64,000 nt of DNA from Aquila chrysaetos chrysaetos (Eukaryota; Chordata; Aves; Accipitriformes; Accipitridae). The notes below the pieces were generated by a model, which was not told the DNA's origin, searched no databases, and was given only the letters and a program-made list of their open reading frames with translations. Shown in pieces: positions 10,601 to 21,822 of this stretch. The translations under genes and the position numbers were made by a program. The DNA lies in assembly GCF_900496995.4 (NCBI RefSeq), contig NC_044019.1, positions 7,227,501 through 7,291,500 on the forward strand. The letters run 5' to 3'. Position 1 is the stretch's first letter; every line of letters begins with the position of its first letter.

Positions 10601-11274
10601 TAATTCTTGATTGGACTGGGAAATTCCTCTGATATGGGACAGGCAAATGGGCGATGTACAAGAAGCGGGGGGAGGGACGGCATCATGTAGGAAAATGATT
10701 GGTTGGGCAGCAACTTTGGACCAAAGGAGATAGCTTTACTCACATCACATCAGTGAGTTGCGGAACTCCCTGCTGGAAAAAAAACGTGGACTCCAGAAGT
10801 GTAAATGAGTTAAAGGGAGCTGGCAAATTGAAGGAGGGTTGGTCTATTGGTGGCAGTTAAATCAGATGCAATGGGAACACTTTCTGCAAGGCAGATCTGG
10901 GAAAGCATCATTTGGGTCATGCCCTGCTGCAGGACTCCTTGAATCCTCTGCCACCAGCCACTGGTGGAAAGAGGATATTGGGCTAGATGGATCTCCGCTG
11001 TGGCTTAATACAGCTGCAGCTAGAAATTCCCCTTCTTCCTTCCCCCATCTTCTGCCTCACAATAAATCTTGGCGAGGGGTAGACAAATATCATAATATGG
11101 GCTGTTGCTGAGCAGTAGGAAAATGGACTGGAGAATGAATATTGTGTCTCTTCTGTTTACAGGGATCTTGCCGTCTCCAGTCTGCGGTTCAGCAAACATC
11201 AGCACCATTCTCGGAGGAATGCACAGCCAACAGTTTTGCCTTGGAAGAAAAACATCTGGAAGAAGAAGAGATAA
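7591..11274 (+). CDS. EDN2: Preproendothelin-2, five coding exons
   Basis: The joined coding sequence is 7591-7654, 8036-8168, 9331-9450, 10265-10369 and 11163-11274, which is 534 nt or 177 residues plus TAA; human EDN2 has 178. All donors are GTGAGC or GTAAGT, all acceptors are AG after pyrimidine tracts, and the reading frame closes exactly. Residues 1-21 are a signal peptide with a Leu/Ala core. Residues 37-40 (RTKR) form a furin-type site. Residues 41-61 are the mature peptide, starting [11 protein letters not shown], with cysteines at 41, 43, 51 and 55 and ending in Trp61. Trp61-Val62 is the expected endothelin-converting-enzyme bond. Residues 78-82 (RRRKR) end big endothelin. Residues 87-101 are the endothelin-like repeat (CEC...C...C). 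The C-terminus is WKKKR. Trp46-Leu47 (SWLDKEC) identifies ET-2, because ET-1 has Leu-Met and ET-3 is very different there. The product is a secreted vasoactive ligand of endothelin GPCRs, by family knowledge. The start ATG has G at -3 and no upstream ATG follows the predicted TSS. Confidence 0.96.
8036..8168 (+). CDS. EDN2: EDN2 coding exon 2 (mature endothelin)
   Basis: This exon encodes the short pro-segment, the RTKR processing site and the whole mature 21-residue peptide (codons at 8092-8154), then VNTP and two bases of codon 66. The acceptor follows a CT-rich tract ending TGCTGCAG, and the donor is GTGAGC. Mature endothelin lies entirely within one exon, as in other vertebrate endothelin genes. 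Confidence 0.96.
9331..9450 (+). CDS. EDN2: EDN2 coding exon 3 (big-ET tail and ET-like repeat)
   Basis: The acceptor is TTTTTAACAG and the donor is GTAAGT. The exon encodes [11 protein letters not shown], the RRRKR dibasic processing site, and the endothelin-like cysteine cluster at 9392-9436 (Cys87, 89, 97, 101). The TAPYGLG stretch is shared with mammalian ET-2 precursors. Confidence 0.95.
10265..10369 (+). CDS. EDN2: EDN2 coding exon 4
   Basis: The exon lies between a GCTCATTAG acceptor and a GTGAGC donor, and the incoming phase (two bases from exon 3) and outgoing phase both fit. It encodes residues 107-140 with the split codons 106 and 141. The segment is Ser/Gly/Pro-rich and ends in GLLRALR. 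That ending resembles the ELLQRLRD stretch at the same place in human EDN2, which supports this low-conservation exon. Confidence 0.82.
10840..11035 (+). repeat. CR1-type LINE 3' end remnant in EDN2 intron 4
   Basis: The stretch around 10960-11030 (gaggatattgggctagatggatct..., then a CTGTGGCTTAATACAG-like segment) resembles the widespread 3'-terminal CR1 sequence of sauropsids, whose typical wording is 'gatactgggctagatggacc...'. It includes a small stem (CCACCAG/CTGGTGG). It is heavily diverged and sits in the sense orientation of EDN2. Recognition is from memory of the family; borders are approximate. Confidence 0.6.
11163..11274 (+). CDS. EDN2: EDN2 coding exon 5 and stop
   Basis: The acceptor is CTTCTGTTTACAG. 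The exon starts by completing Arg141, reads [12 protein letters not shown], and ends at TAA (11272-11274) after a very basic tail, [10 protein letters not shown]. Human EDN2 likewise has DISTVKSL after the LR and ends in WRKR. The correspondence of both the start and the end of the exon supports the assignment. Confidence 0.87.
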
Positions 11275-13139
11275 GAAGCAGGTGCATACCAAGTTCACCA
11301 GAAGAATTTGGAGTCCTGTGGGTGCCACTAACTCCGCTGTGGGTACTTAGAGCTGAAGGAAAGGCCATGAGTGGAAGGGGGAAGAAGTGGAAGTCTCCAT
11401 GCTCCTGTTGCGTGAACCAGTACTGCATGCACTCCAGAGACTGTTGTAAAGGGAAAACTGTCTCTCTATACAGTCATTGATGTGTCGTGGAGCTGAATTG
11501 TGCCTTTTTGGATCAGGCAAGGGTCTTGCTGGAGGAGTACTAGCTTAACTCTGCACTGGAGTCCTAGGCAGAGGGTCAGCCCGCGCTGGGCAGTTGAATC
11601 TCTTGCAAACCAGACAGCTCTGTGCAGTGCTGGACCTGGCAGCACTGAGCCCGTGTCACTGCCTGGTCTGCTCTGCCCTTGGGCCATGTTTGAGCATGGT
11701 TCTGGCTTGGCCCCATTCAGAGGTGGTTTGGCTGGTCACTGTAAATGGGGATAAACTGCCTCTAGCGTGAGCCCACCTTTGCACTTTTTTCTCTTACTTG
11801 GCAGACAGTGCGATGTGCGTATGAATGAGACTCCCATGGTAAAACAGCTCCCAGTTTTTATTAAAAAATATATATATCACCTAGAAGCCGGAAAGCCAAC
11901 GGAGTAGTCAGTGGCATTCTTTGGCTGAGAAGTTCACTGAAGAGCCATCCTTAAGTGGCTCTTGTTTAGGTGGAGGATAGCTTGCTTACACTGGAGCTTG
12001 CATCAAATCTGAGCATGACCCCTGCTATCAGGCACAGCAGTGGCAGGGGTGGGGAGGCTGAAGTGGAGCTGTGTTTCAGCAGGAGCCCCGTGCATGCAGC
12101 TCCATGTAGCCTGGGGGAGGGAGCCCCGCTGGGTCCGAGGCAGAGCCGAGCTGCTAGTCTAGATGAGTTCAGTGCTGTGAATCTGTCTCATCTCCTTGGA
12201 CATACCCTTAGTGGGGTAGAGTACTTCCAGCTCTTAACCTAATATCCCAGCTTTCTTTCAGCTCTGCCTGAAAGGAGAGGCTAGGGGCAGAGAAGATGGG
12301 TGGTGGGAAAATAGCACACAAAGGCTTGCTTGCTGCTTCGCTTAGATCAGGTCTCTGAGTCAGGCTCTATATAATAAATGACCAGTATATGGATAGCATG
12401 TCACTATGAGAAGTGTAACCTGAATAGAGAATGCATTAGGCAGGGGGCAGGCAGGTGGGATTGATGTGGAGGAAAGGATTGGTAAGAAGAGAGCACAGCA
12501 CTGTCTGCATAGCTTTAGAAGAAAGGCTGGGATTTAAACCCATGCCAGAATCATGGTGGCTTCCACGGCCATGGAGCAGCATGGTGCTGTTGGCCCAGAG
12601 GAAGGAAGGAATAATTTGGAAAAAACACTGAGCCCAGGACCTAGAAACCAATCTTGCAGGCAAACACAATCTGAAGGCTCTGGAGCTGTATCACAAATGC
12701 ACTTTTGTTTGCCTGGGCAGATGAACTTCTATTATAAATCGTGGCTGCAGCTGTCATCTGATTAGTGCAGACAAACAATTGCTCTCCTGGAACCACTGTT
12801 GGATCCCCCTTGCTGCCCAATCCAGTATTACATGAGGCATTTAAAAAGGCTGCTTGAAGTTGGTGGTGGACCAAAATCTGTGGCTGTTGCAAATGTAGTC
12901 CCATTGGACATACAAAATACTCCCTTGATTTTGCTTTAAGCCCTAGAGGGGGGAAAAATGAGACCAATTGATTGTATTGTAAATGAAACAGCAGACTAAT
13001 CATTTGGTCCCCAAAGCTGCAGAGAATCTTTTTTATATTTGACCTTCTGAAGGTTTGAGTCATTCTAAAAAAAAAATCCTGAAAGGATTTGTTCCAGAGG
13101 AAACTTTGCACATGGTTTAATGTGAGCCTAGTAATTTAA

Positions 13140-13145
13140 AATAAA
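13140..13145 (+). terminator. EDN2: Poly(A) signal, candidate proximal of pair
   Basis: AATAAA is followed about 30 nt later by a GT-rich element (TTGTGTGTATAATGT, 13177-13191), the expected arrangement for cleavage near 13160-13175. Confidence 0.5.
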
Positions 13146-13247
13146 ACTACTGCTGTAAAGTACTATGTATATCTCCTTGTGTGTATAATGTCTCCTCTTT
13201 AAGTGACTTATTGCACACATACCGTATGTAGCATCCTGAAATCTGTA

Positions 13248-13257
13248 TATTTATTTA
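13248..13257 (+). promoter_or_regulatory. EDN2: AU-rich element in EDN2 3' UTR
   Basis: TATTTATTTA holds two overlapping ATTTA pentamers, the hallmark of mRNA-destabilising elements. Endothelin mRNAs are known to be short-lived through such elements. Here it lies beyond the 13140 poly(A) signal, so only the longer transcript would carry it. Confidence 0.45.
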
Positions 13258-13302
13258 AATCTATTGATTTTTTTAGACAGTAATTTGCAAAATTTAATTT
13301 TT

Positions 13303-13318
13303 AATAAATAATAATAAA
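13303..13318 (+). terminator. EDN2: Tandem poly(A) signals, distal
   Basis: There are two AATAAA hexamers (13303-13308 and 13313-13318). A T-rich then G/GT-rich stretch follows at 13329-13364 and fits a downstream element. Cleavage would fall near 13330-13340, taken here as the end of the gene. Confidence 0.55.
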
Positions 13319-14734
13319 AGTCAATACATTTTTCTTCCTTATTTGATGGCTGGGGGGTGGTGGATGAAATGAAAGAAATCCAGATGGCCAAAAGCACTGT
13401 GAAAGTGAGTGGGACAGCAGAGCTGGGTGAGAATTGGGAGGCTGTGTAGTCTTGTGAATGGTTCAAATTTCAGTTCAAAGTGAATCCATCTAGCTGGCTT
13501 AAACATTCCTTAACTTAAAATAAATACCTCGTTCCTTTCTAGATGTCTGTGGGAACATAGATGTGAAATTATCACCAACTTATTGTGCTTAGGGCTGTGG
13601 ATGCTGAGACCAGCTTGAATCCTTGTGCCAAGGGATCCTGTTAATGTTTTCCCATGGTTGAGTCCTTTTCCTCAAATCGTCTTAGCGGGTCTGTGACAGT
13701 GGGTGTCGGCATCGCAGGGACAGAGCAACCACACACCCTCTCCCACACCCACCAACTTTTAGATCTGAGTTTTGCTGATTGTTTTAATTTTTTTTTTTTT
13801 TAAAGTACAGTTAAAAAACCATCATCCATTTGATGGTCTTTGCCTGAAGACCACACCATTGATTATTCTGGTGTAGTTAACTCGGTGAATCTCATGGCAT
13901 AACTATGAGAAGGGAATAAAAAAGAAACATTAATGTAATAGCTAGCGCTGTGCTTACTGCATAACCAGAAACCATAGCACTTCTTCGTGGGTTTCAATGG
14001 CTTCCTGGGAACAGTAATTCAGAGACCTACAGCCCCATCCTTTCCTACTGCCCAGCTTTCTTGGCTGAGCTGCATCTCCCATGGCCAAGCCTCCACCCTG
14101 TGACTTGGTGTTAGAGTGTGTGAAAATCAGGTTCCTCCAGATGTTTCTATGACAAGAAGTCATAGTTTCTATACTTTAATGATAAAGGTCCATGATAAAA
14201 AGGACTTTGAATTACAGGTAAAAGGGAAAAAAAGATACCCTGAAAACCTGCAAATTTCCTATGTATAATATCTAAGGTGCAATTCTCCCCTCTTCTGCTC
14301 AAACTTGTTCCAGAACAGGCCTGAAAATTTTGCCTGTTTGGGATAATTTCCACGCTGTCCTGCTTGGACTGATTTCAGGTGGTGTGAATGAGGAAGCTGA
14401 GGGCTGTTGGAAATTCATACATTTCCCAGGAAAGATTTCACCATCATCTGGAACGTCTATTGAGTCAGCTGTGGGCCCAGCCTTTTATTTGTCTTTCTTA
14501 AATCACAGAATTATGAGCTTAGTCAGCCCTTGGTCTCAGAGAATAAAGCATCCCTGCTCGGGCAGCTCAAGGCCCAGCCAGTTGCAAGGGTAATAGCACA
14601 AGGGGAGCATCACATTTGCTGGAGGTGGGACCACAAGAAATGCTCTCCAACCCTGCTACAGTATGTGGGCTTGAAGCGAGACATCCAAACAGGGAAAGAG
14701 AAAATTTGAACTAATCCATTTGTGGGTGGGTTGT

Positions 14735-14740
14735 GTTTTG

Positions 14741-14771
<31 letters not shown>
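14735..14771 (+). repeat. (GTTTT)n simple repeat
   Basis: About seven GTTTT units occur, with one unit lengthened by a T. An ordinary microsatellite. Confidence 0.9.
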
Positions 14772-17700
14772 CCCTGGCCCTAAGATCAATGAACAGAGGA
14801 AAATTTGACATAGGGCTGAATAATGGAAAATCTTCCAGGGCAGGCTATCCACATTCACTTGGGGAACCTTTGGACTCACCGGTGAGTACTACAGAAGGAA
14901 ATACTGGAAGTCAACTTATCTGGAAAACCAGTTTAAAAATACCACAGGCCAGACATCCAGAAAAGTCCCCCAAGGCCCTGATCACAAAATCTCAGAAGAC
15001 TGCCTTGCTAGGATCTTATATAAGGCCACCAAGTGCTGAGGAACAACCTGAGCCTGGCAGTAACTCAGTGGTGTTGCCTGGAATAATGCCAACATCTGTG
15101 CAAAGCCCAGTCCTTCGGGTACAGTTTTAATTGCAAGAGCTAATTAGGTATCACCCAAGGGAAGAAGAGAAGGGAGATATTTAAGAGCACCTTAATTAGG
15201 GTGCAAAGGGAGAAGACAGGACTGTGCTTATTCTGAGGTTATTGAATTCAGTGGCAAAGATTAGCTGAAGCTGGTTGGAGGAGGCATATTTTATAAATTC
15301 TCACACGTAACAGGAAAGAACAGAACAACAAAACTTTATTTAAGAGGAAAATCCAGGAAAGCAGGCAACTTCCAAAGCCAGTTCTAAAGTATAAGTGATA
15401 GGGTGTCTTTTCTAAGATACAACATTTTGTTTGAGCAGTCTTTTTTATGATTGACAGTTCCCATAAAAGTGGATCTCTTGTGCCCTGCGTGTGACTCTGG
15501 CATGTTTTTCTGCAGCAGGAGTTCCTGAACAAGGGCCCTTTCTAGATGGCCCATAGGCAGCTAACTTTCCTTCTGCACTGTGGGACAGTTCTGTCCTCAT
15601 CAGGTTAGGCAATATTTTTTTGGATGGGACTTTGTTCACGTCTCGTATTTGTTGAACTGATAGGTTCTGCTCGGGAGAAGATGTGTTGACATAAAAATAG
15701 AAGGATGCTTTGAGTGAGGGCTATTTGGGTGGATGCCTTTTCAAGGCCAGCACGTTGATGCTTTGATGGAAGGAAGAAGCTGTCCATGGCAGATATCTGC
15801 TTTGCTATAAGATTTTCCTACCTGGCATTTTGTAATCTTGCACTGTTTTGGTCTGGATCACCCTGCAGAAGGGCCGGGCCTTATGAAATAAGACCTAGGG
15901 TGTAACAGGAGGGGAAGGGACACTGAATAATGGGTGCAGGGTCATACTTTGCCACAGGTCATCAGCTGGTCCCTGTGCCTTTGATTTCAGCACCTGTGGC
16001 CTGAGCTACAAGGTCAGGGGCCCTGTGGAGGTTGAATACGGTCCAGCAGTACAGACCCCCCAGACAGTACCAGTGGCCTCTCCAGTAGCTACGTCTCTAT
16101 CTATAGGATTCAATCTATTACAGAAATCTTTCACTCCTGCATGTGACTAAAGCTGAAGCTACACAGCACTGAGGAAGATATTCTGCAAAAGGTCTCTCTG
16201 GGAAATACCTCCTGTGAGCACTTGTGCTGTAATGCCAAGGTTAGAATAATGTAATTCAATGGAATGGAAGCTTCTCAGTGTTCTCCACCACTGAGAGGTT
16301 CTCCAGTCATCTTGGCCACGGCCAGGGTGCAGCCATGTGGTTTGGCTTGCACCTGTCAGACTATGGCAGGATACGGCATGTGTCAATGGGTAGTTCTAGC
16401 CAAGGAAATAGAAGGCTTGATTAAACTTCTGTGTTTAAAGTTGCTACATCTTGTCTCTAGCCCCAGTATCCTTGGGTATGAAGATTATTGACTTGACTGG
16501 TTGTCTTGAGCTAGCTGGAGTGAGGAACAAGTGGATCTACAGTGGATGTAAGCTCCATAATTCATGCCTTCTGCCACAGGCTGGTGAGCTCTCTGCCATC
16601 AGCTGCATCCCACATCTTCAGGATCTCCTAGCTGTGGGGCAAGAAAAGCCACGGGCTCTTTGGATGTCATGCCCAGGTATAGACATCACACTAACTGACC
16701 ACAACCTGTTTTATCTGATCCAGGCAACAGTGAAGTACAAAACACTGAAATCCCTCCCATGGGAACTAGGTCTCCAGTTTAACCCTTAATCACTTCCTTT
16801 AAGAGGGGATTGGTAGGAAAGCTGAGGCATGCAGAGCTGGCATGAAACTGTTGGGTGAAGCACGTCTCCATCTGTCAAACCTTCCTCTGACACACAGCGG
16901 GAGCATTATACTGCCTATGAACCTGTTTGAAGTCCTTTCCTCAACCTCACACCTGCTCACTGGTGAGTAACCATGTGTCTCTCACCCATCTAACTTCTCT
17001 AAGACCTTTGAGGAGACCTTACAGCCACTCCCTTGTTAAAAGGAAACACGTGTTCCTCTTCAAAGCACTGCTCCACCAGGTTGCCCTGCAAAGGCGAGAT
17101 GGTTTCACTGACCTCCCTGAGGGAAAAGCTTCTTGAAGTGACAAGGTTGACTTAACAACCTTCAACAGGGCAAATCTGCACCCTTTGGTCCTCATCCCCC
17201 CTTTACCCTCTAGCATTAACTCTGATGCCAGACTAAACCCAGTGGGAAAACTGCGCTGGTAGAAATCCAGTTCAGGAGAAGTGAGGGAGGAGGTTTCTGA
17301 TGGTTTAGTGACTTCAGCTGGGTCAGATGAGTCGGGAGCTGAAAGTTGAAGTCCTGTGAGCAGCTAAACATCTGGCTGAGAGTCTGAAATGTGGGAGGCC
17401 AACAAGACCATCGAGATTTTGCAGGTGGAATTTACCATAGAAATGGCTTCTAGTGATTTTCATTTCTCATCTCAGGTGACAGCAGGAGGCTTGTGAGAGG
17501 GTGGAAGCTGAAGCAGTAAATTTAAATGGGCACAGTCAGATTAAGTAATCACACAGTTTAAAACTGTATTTGTTAGCTGTACTGAGTAACGAATACAGGC
17601 TCATGCCCCACTCTGGCTCCAGGTAAGTATGTCCTTGATCCCTCAAGGAGCTTGGTGAAGCATGGAAGGTGTGAACACCCTTAGCCACACACTGTATGAG

Positions 17701-20184
17701 AAGGGAGCTGAAGCCTTCTACTCACCCTGCAGCCAAAGCCAGCAGTCAGCAGAGCCATGTCCCATCACTGGACGTGCACCCTCTCCAGGAGCACAAGGCT
17801 GGTGGTTGCTCTCCCAGGCTCACAGTGTGGATTTCTTTGGAAGCAGTGTAGCGGAGGGGTATCCTCCCTTTCACCGTCTGCTGTGATCCCAGAGGGTGCA
17901 TGCTGCTGAGACGAGGAGCACAGAGGGGAAAACAGCTTGTTTTCTGATTTAAACAAACTCCTTTTCTCCGGTTTTGTTGGTGAGGGGGAGGGAGGATTCT
18001 ACTGGCTCTGTTAAAGTGTCTGTGCTGGAAATGGTCATTCCTGTAGCGCATCTGGAGTATGCTGGAAGTACAGCTCAGTGTGTAGTTGGTGTAGTCCGGA
18101 GGACAGGGTATGAACATCTTGCTGAGCAGCTTTCCCTTGTGAATTAACAGGAAAACACCTGAAGTGCTGCATTCCAAAGGAAAGAATGACAAGGCTGAAC
18201 AGAAAGACTTCCACGAACTCTGGGATCCCTTGTCTGTGAAGGGGTTGTTCTGGCAATATACCTAGGAGTTGTGAGAGTCTACAGAGGCTAGGAAATCATA
18301 TTCCCTTTCCTCCCAAAGACAGAGACCTCCCTTCAGCATATCTGTGCATTATTTTATTATGAGACTAATAGCACATTATTTGCAATATGTGTTAACCAAT
18401 TCAATAAGTCACCCTGATGTTTTTTGGGTTTTTTTTGTAGTTTTCAATACATGCTATGAAAACCTCCAAGACTTCATTTCAGCCGCAAGACCATAACAGT
18501 TTAGACAAGATCTGAAATGGTGAATAACCCCCTCCCTGGAGATTTGATGGCAAATACGAGGTATGCCTCTGTGACTTTATTATTAAAACAGAATGATCTC
18601 CCTCCAGCTCTGTTGGAGGGGGAGGAGGAGGGAGCACACATGGAGCAATTAAGAAAAATGTCTTTGACCTTCAGCAACTTAATCAGCTGCCAGTGTTCTT
18701 CCTAATAGTGTGCTAATGGTTAAGTTCTTCTGGATGCCATAAAAAGTGCTATAACTGGAGGCTACAATAAAGTGCTGATCAACCCATCAAGTGAGTCAAT
18801 CCAAAAGTAATATCTGTCTTTGTAATGACTATAATAAAACCTATGCCAAGCCAGGAGATGACGTGAATAAGAATGCTGCTTAATTACGCTGGGCTGCAAT
18901 GCTGGGTGAATTTGCCACACTTCTGCAAACTTGCTCTTGGGTGACATTCCCACTCCTGCCTAGGAAAGCCAAACTTTATACTTGTGTGGCCAGTGCTCCA
19001 AGGACAGTCCTAAGAAGTTTGGGCAGGTGACATCTCCATCCAAGCTGACTAGAGTTTTGGTGCAGAAAAGGCTGTTGAATTTGGGCCTGGGCTGTTCATC
19101 CAGCCAGTAACTGCACTGACAAAAAGCAGGTTGGAGGCATGACTGCAATTCCCTTTTTGAGAGGTTGGGGCTGGGGAGAGGAGAAAAGGTGTTTATAAAT
19201 TTTATGTATCCTGGTGTTAAAGATAGCCTAACATTTAATGCCATGGTATTGAAACAGGGAGAAAGTTCAGTGAAGCACCCAACACAGCACCATGGGATGA
19301 AGTAGTTGAGTGCTATGCTAAAAAGGGATAGATGTAATGAAGCAGAAAGCACCCCTGGTAGAGGAGAAAGGCCTGGGTGAATCAGAGAGGCCCTTCCTGG
19401 TGCTGGGGATGGAGCTAAGGAGCTGACAGAGGTTGAACACCATCCCTGAGTATTTACCATGAAGAAGGCAATGATCAAGTGCCCTTCAAAGGTACCTCAT
19501 GGTGTAACAGGAGCAGAGGGACTGGAGGAGCCTCCCATGCACGCTGCCTTTCCTTGGTCTCCCTGAGAGCTGAGGGCACTCAGCACCCCCAGGCAACTGC
19601 TCACCTCTTGAAGGATGGAGCACAAGCCACACTGGGCTTTCTCTTTGACCCCTATGCCCTTTACAAATCAAGTTTTGCCTGTCTTGCCCTTTGCAAAGGT
19701 GCAAGTGAATAGTGGGGTCAGCGGGCAGTGAGTAAACCAACACTGGGATCTCATATCTCCCTGCTTTGGGAATTGTCTTTCTGTTCGCAGACAGCAGGGG
19801 AATGGGATGGAGCACGAAGGGACAGCGGGTGCCAGGTGCCGAGGCACCTGCTGCTATCAATGGAAGGATGGCGTTCTTTTCCTACAAAACATAGCCAGTG
19901 TTTTGGGATCCCTTTGAGCACAAAGCTGCTCTCCAGGATGCTAAGAAGCAGGAACCTAATTCACAAACCCAGCATGGAGCTGGTGGAAAACACGCCACAG
20001 CCTTTCAAGGAATCGCGGAGTGGATTCCTCCCCCATCGGTAAAGAAAACAGGATGCAGGCCACATTCCTGCTCGCATAGACAAGGCTCTCCACACCAGCA
20101 CAAACACATTTTCTCAGTTCCAATTAAACCCTGGCTTTATATCACCTTGCTGCTGATAAGGGTCTGATTAATGGAAGAATTGTC

Positions 20185-20202
20185 TTTTTTTTTTTTTTTT
20201 TT
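20185..20202 (+). repeat. Poly(T) tract of 18
   Basis: A homopolymer run immediately followed by AATAAAG. It could be the poly(A) tail of an old minus-strand retroposed copy, but no recognisable retrogene adjoins it. Confidence 0.8.
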
Positions 20203-21822
20203 AATAAAGTCTCTGGTGCTAATTGTTTTTTCCCTCTCCCATTTCTTGTTTAAAAGGCGCTTTCTAGGAGGGCTGCTGATTGTGCTGGAAGTTGTATGGG
20301 AACACTTAGTCTCTTCCTGGTTTTGTTTTTGGGGCTAACTGCTGCCACTGAGACTAGCAGGTCCAATAGACAAATCACCTCTGCGGATAACCGGCAAAAT
20401 CCTGCCCTTGTGCCTCCCGATAAACAAGTGCAGATTCATGTGTTTGTTCATGACACAGAAAGCAGCCAGAACAATGATTTGGTGACTTTTTGCCAGTGTT
20501 GTTTCCTCTGGAGAGCCAACTTCCCTTGCGGAGCCTCAGGTGCATAGCAACAGCTCCGCAAAACAAAAGCCAACCAGTGCAAGGCATTAGAAAAATATTA
20601 TCCCGGTCCGAAGGGTGGGGCTCGCCTTCCCATCGGCACCTTAGTGCTGGAATCAGCCCCAAAGCCAAACCTTCCCGCGATGCAGCCGTGTGCATGCCAG
20701 GCTAATTAGCTAACCATTCTTCTCCCAGGTAAAGCTGCAGGAGCGGTACGAGAGGCGGCTTCTGCTCCAAGCCCATGGGGGACGGTGCGATGATGTGCAC
20801 ATGTGTCATAGTTTAAGTGAAGGGCTGGAGTCTTAATTTAAAAATGTGGTTTCTTCAGTCATCATAGTGTCTTTGCTCTCTGCCCTCCATGGGGTAATGT
20901 CAGGTGGGAATGGTTCTGTCACCATGTTTGCTGTCCAGCCTCTAAGATGAAGAGTCTTGAGCAGAGATGCGATCAGGGAGCCACATTGTTGCTCATACCT
21001 CAGCCCTGGTGCAGGTAAGAAGTCAGGCCCTACAAGACCTGACAGAAGCTGACACCAAGACCTAGCAGAGACATGTGGTACTTGGCCTCTGAAGTGTCCT
21101 TGAGCATCTCTTTTGCCTGTGCTGGAGCAGTTCAGCTCTGCATTGTCACTGTGTCCCTGGGGAAGCTCGCTAGGAGACGGTGTTGAAATGACTGATAGAG
21201 CAGAAATGCCTGAGACCCTGAGCTTCTTTCCTAGACATGCCAGCAGAGGGGAAGCTCAGCCAAGGAGCTCAGAGGGACAGGATGTGAAGGAGACCAGCAA
21301 AATCAGTGACTGATAAAGCAAACGGAAATTGTGAACAAAGAAGGAATCAGCCAGTTTGGGCCAGTGGGGCTGAAGATGTCTGAGTTAATGGGGGAAATGC
21401 TTTGCTAAAAAGTCCTGTCTAGTGCATGGCAGGCTGCTATCATGCTCTCCGGGCTGGTCTCACCTGTAGGAAACTTTCAGACCTCACTGTGCTGCTGTGC
21501 CCACCTGGGCACCTGCTGTTTGGTGAAGCATTAGCTGTGTGCCTGCTGTGTGCAGGGAGTGTGTGACCCAGTCCACACCATCACATTTTCTCACGTTGTG
21601 GAGTACTGCACTGTTGATTGCTCCCCTACATTCACTGATGGATGACTGCCTTTCCCCAGTCTGGAGAAAAGGCTGGCCTTTTCCTTTCCTCTTCTATTTC
21701 CACATTTCCCTGACTGAAGTTTTCCACACTTTCTCTGCACATCTTTCCCCATCTCCATCCCACAGCTGTGGTACCCTGCTCTGCTTTTCCTTCCCCTTTC
21801 TTTATCTTTATAGCTTTTTGCT

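Larger units (their letters stand above)
11275..13335 (+). other. EDN2: EDN2 3' UTR (predicted)
   Basis: The UTR runs from after TAA to one of two strong poly(A) signals (13140-13145, or 13303-13318). An earlier ATTAAA at 11860-11865 and AATAAA at 12373-12378 are possible proximal sites, but neither shows a clear GT-rich downstream element. No coding potential is recognised; the 156-codon open frame on the opposite strand at 12641-13111 matches nothing I know. The UTR length is an inference. Confidence 0.55.
13340..21822. other. Intergenic, no supported gene
   Basis: Non-coding DNA with a (GTTTT)n repeat, a T18 tract and AT-rich segments at 18340-18930. That segment holds an E-box CAGCTG and a TGACCTT nuclear-receptor half-site and could be a conserved element. 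A short open frame with a signal-peptide-like start (20296-20547) is discussed as a finding only. Confidence 0.65.

Noticed and set aside
12641..13111. 156-codon minus-strand frame
   Set aside because: It is antisense to the predicted EDN2 3' UTR, with no recognised domain and no promoter or splice context.
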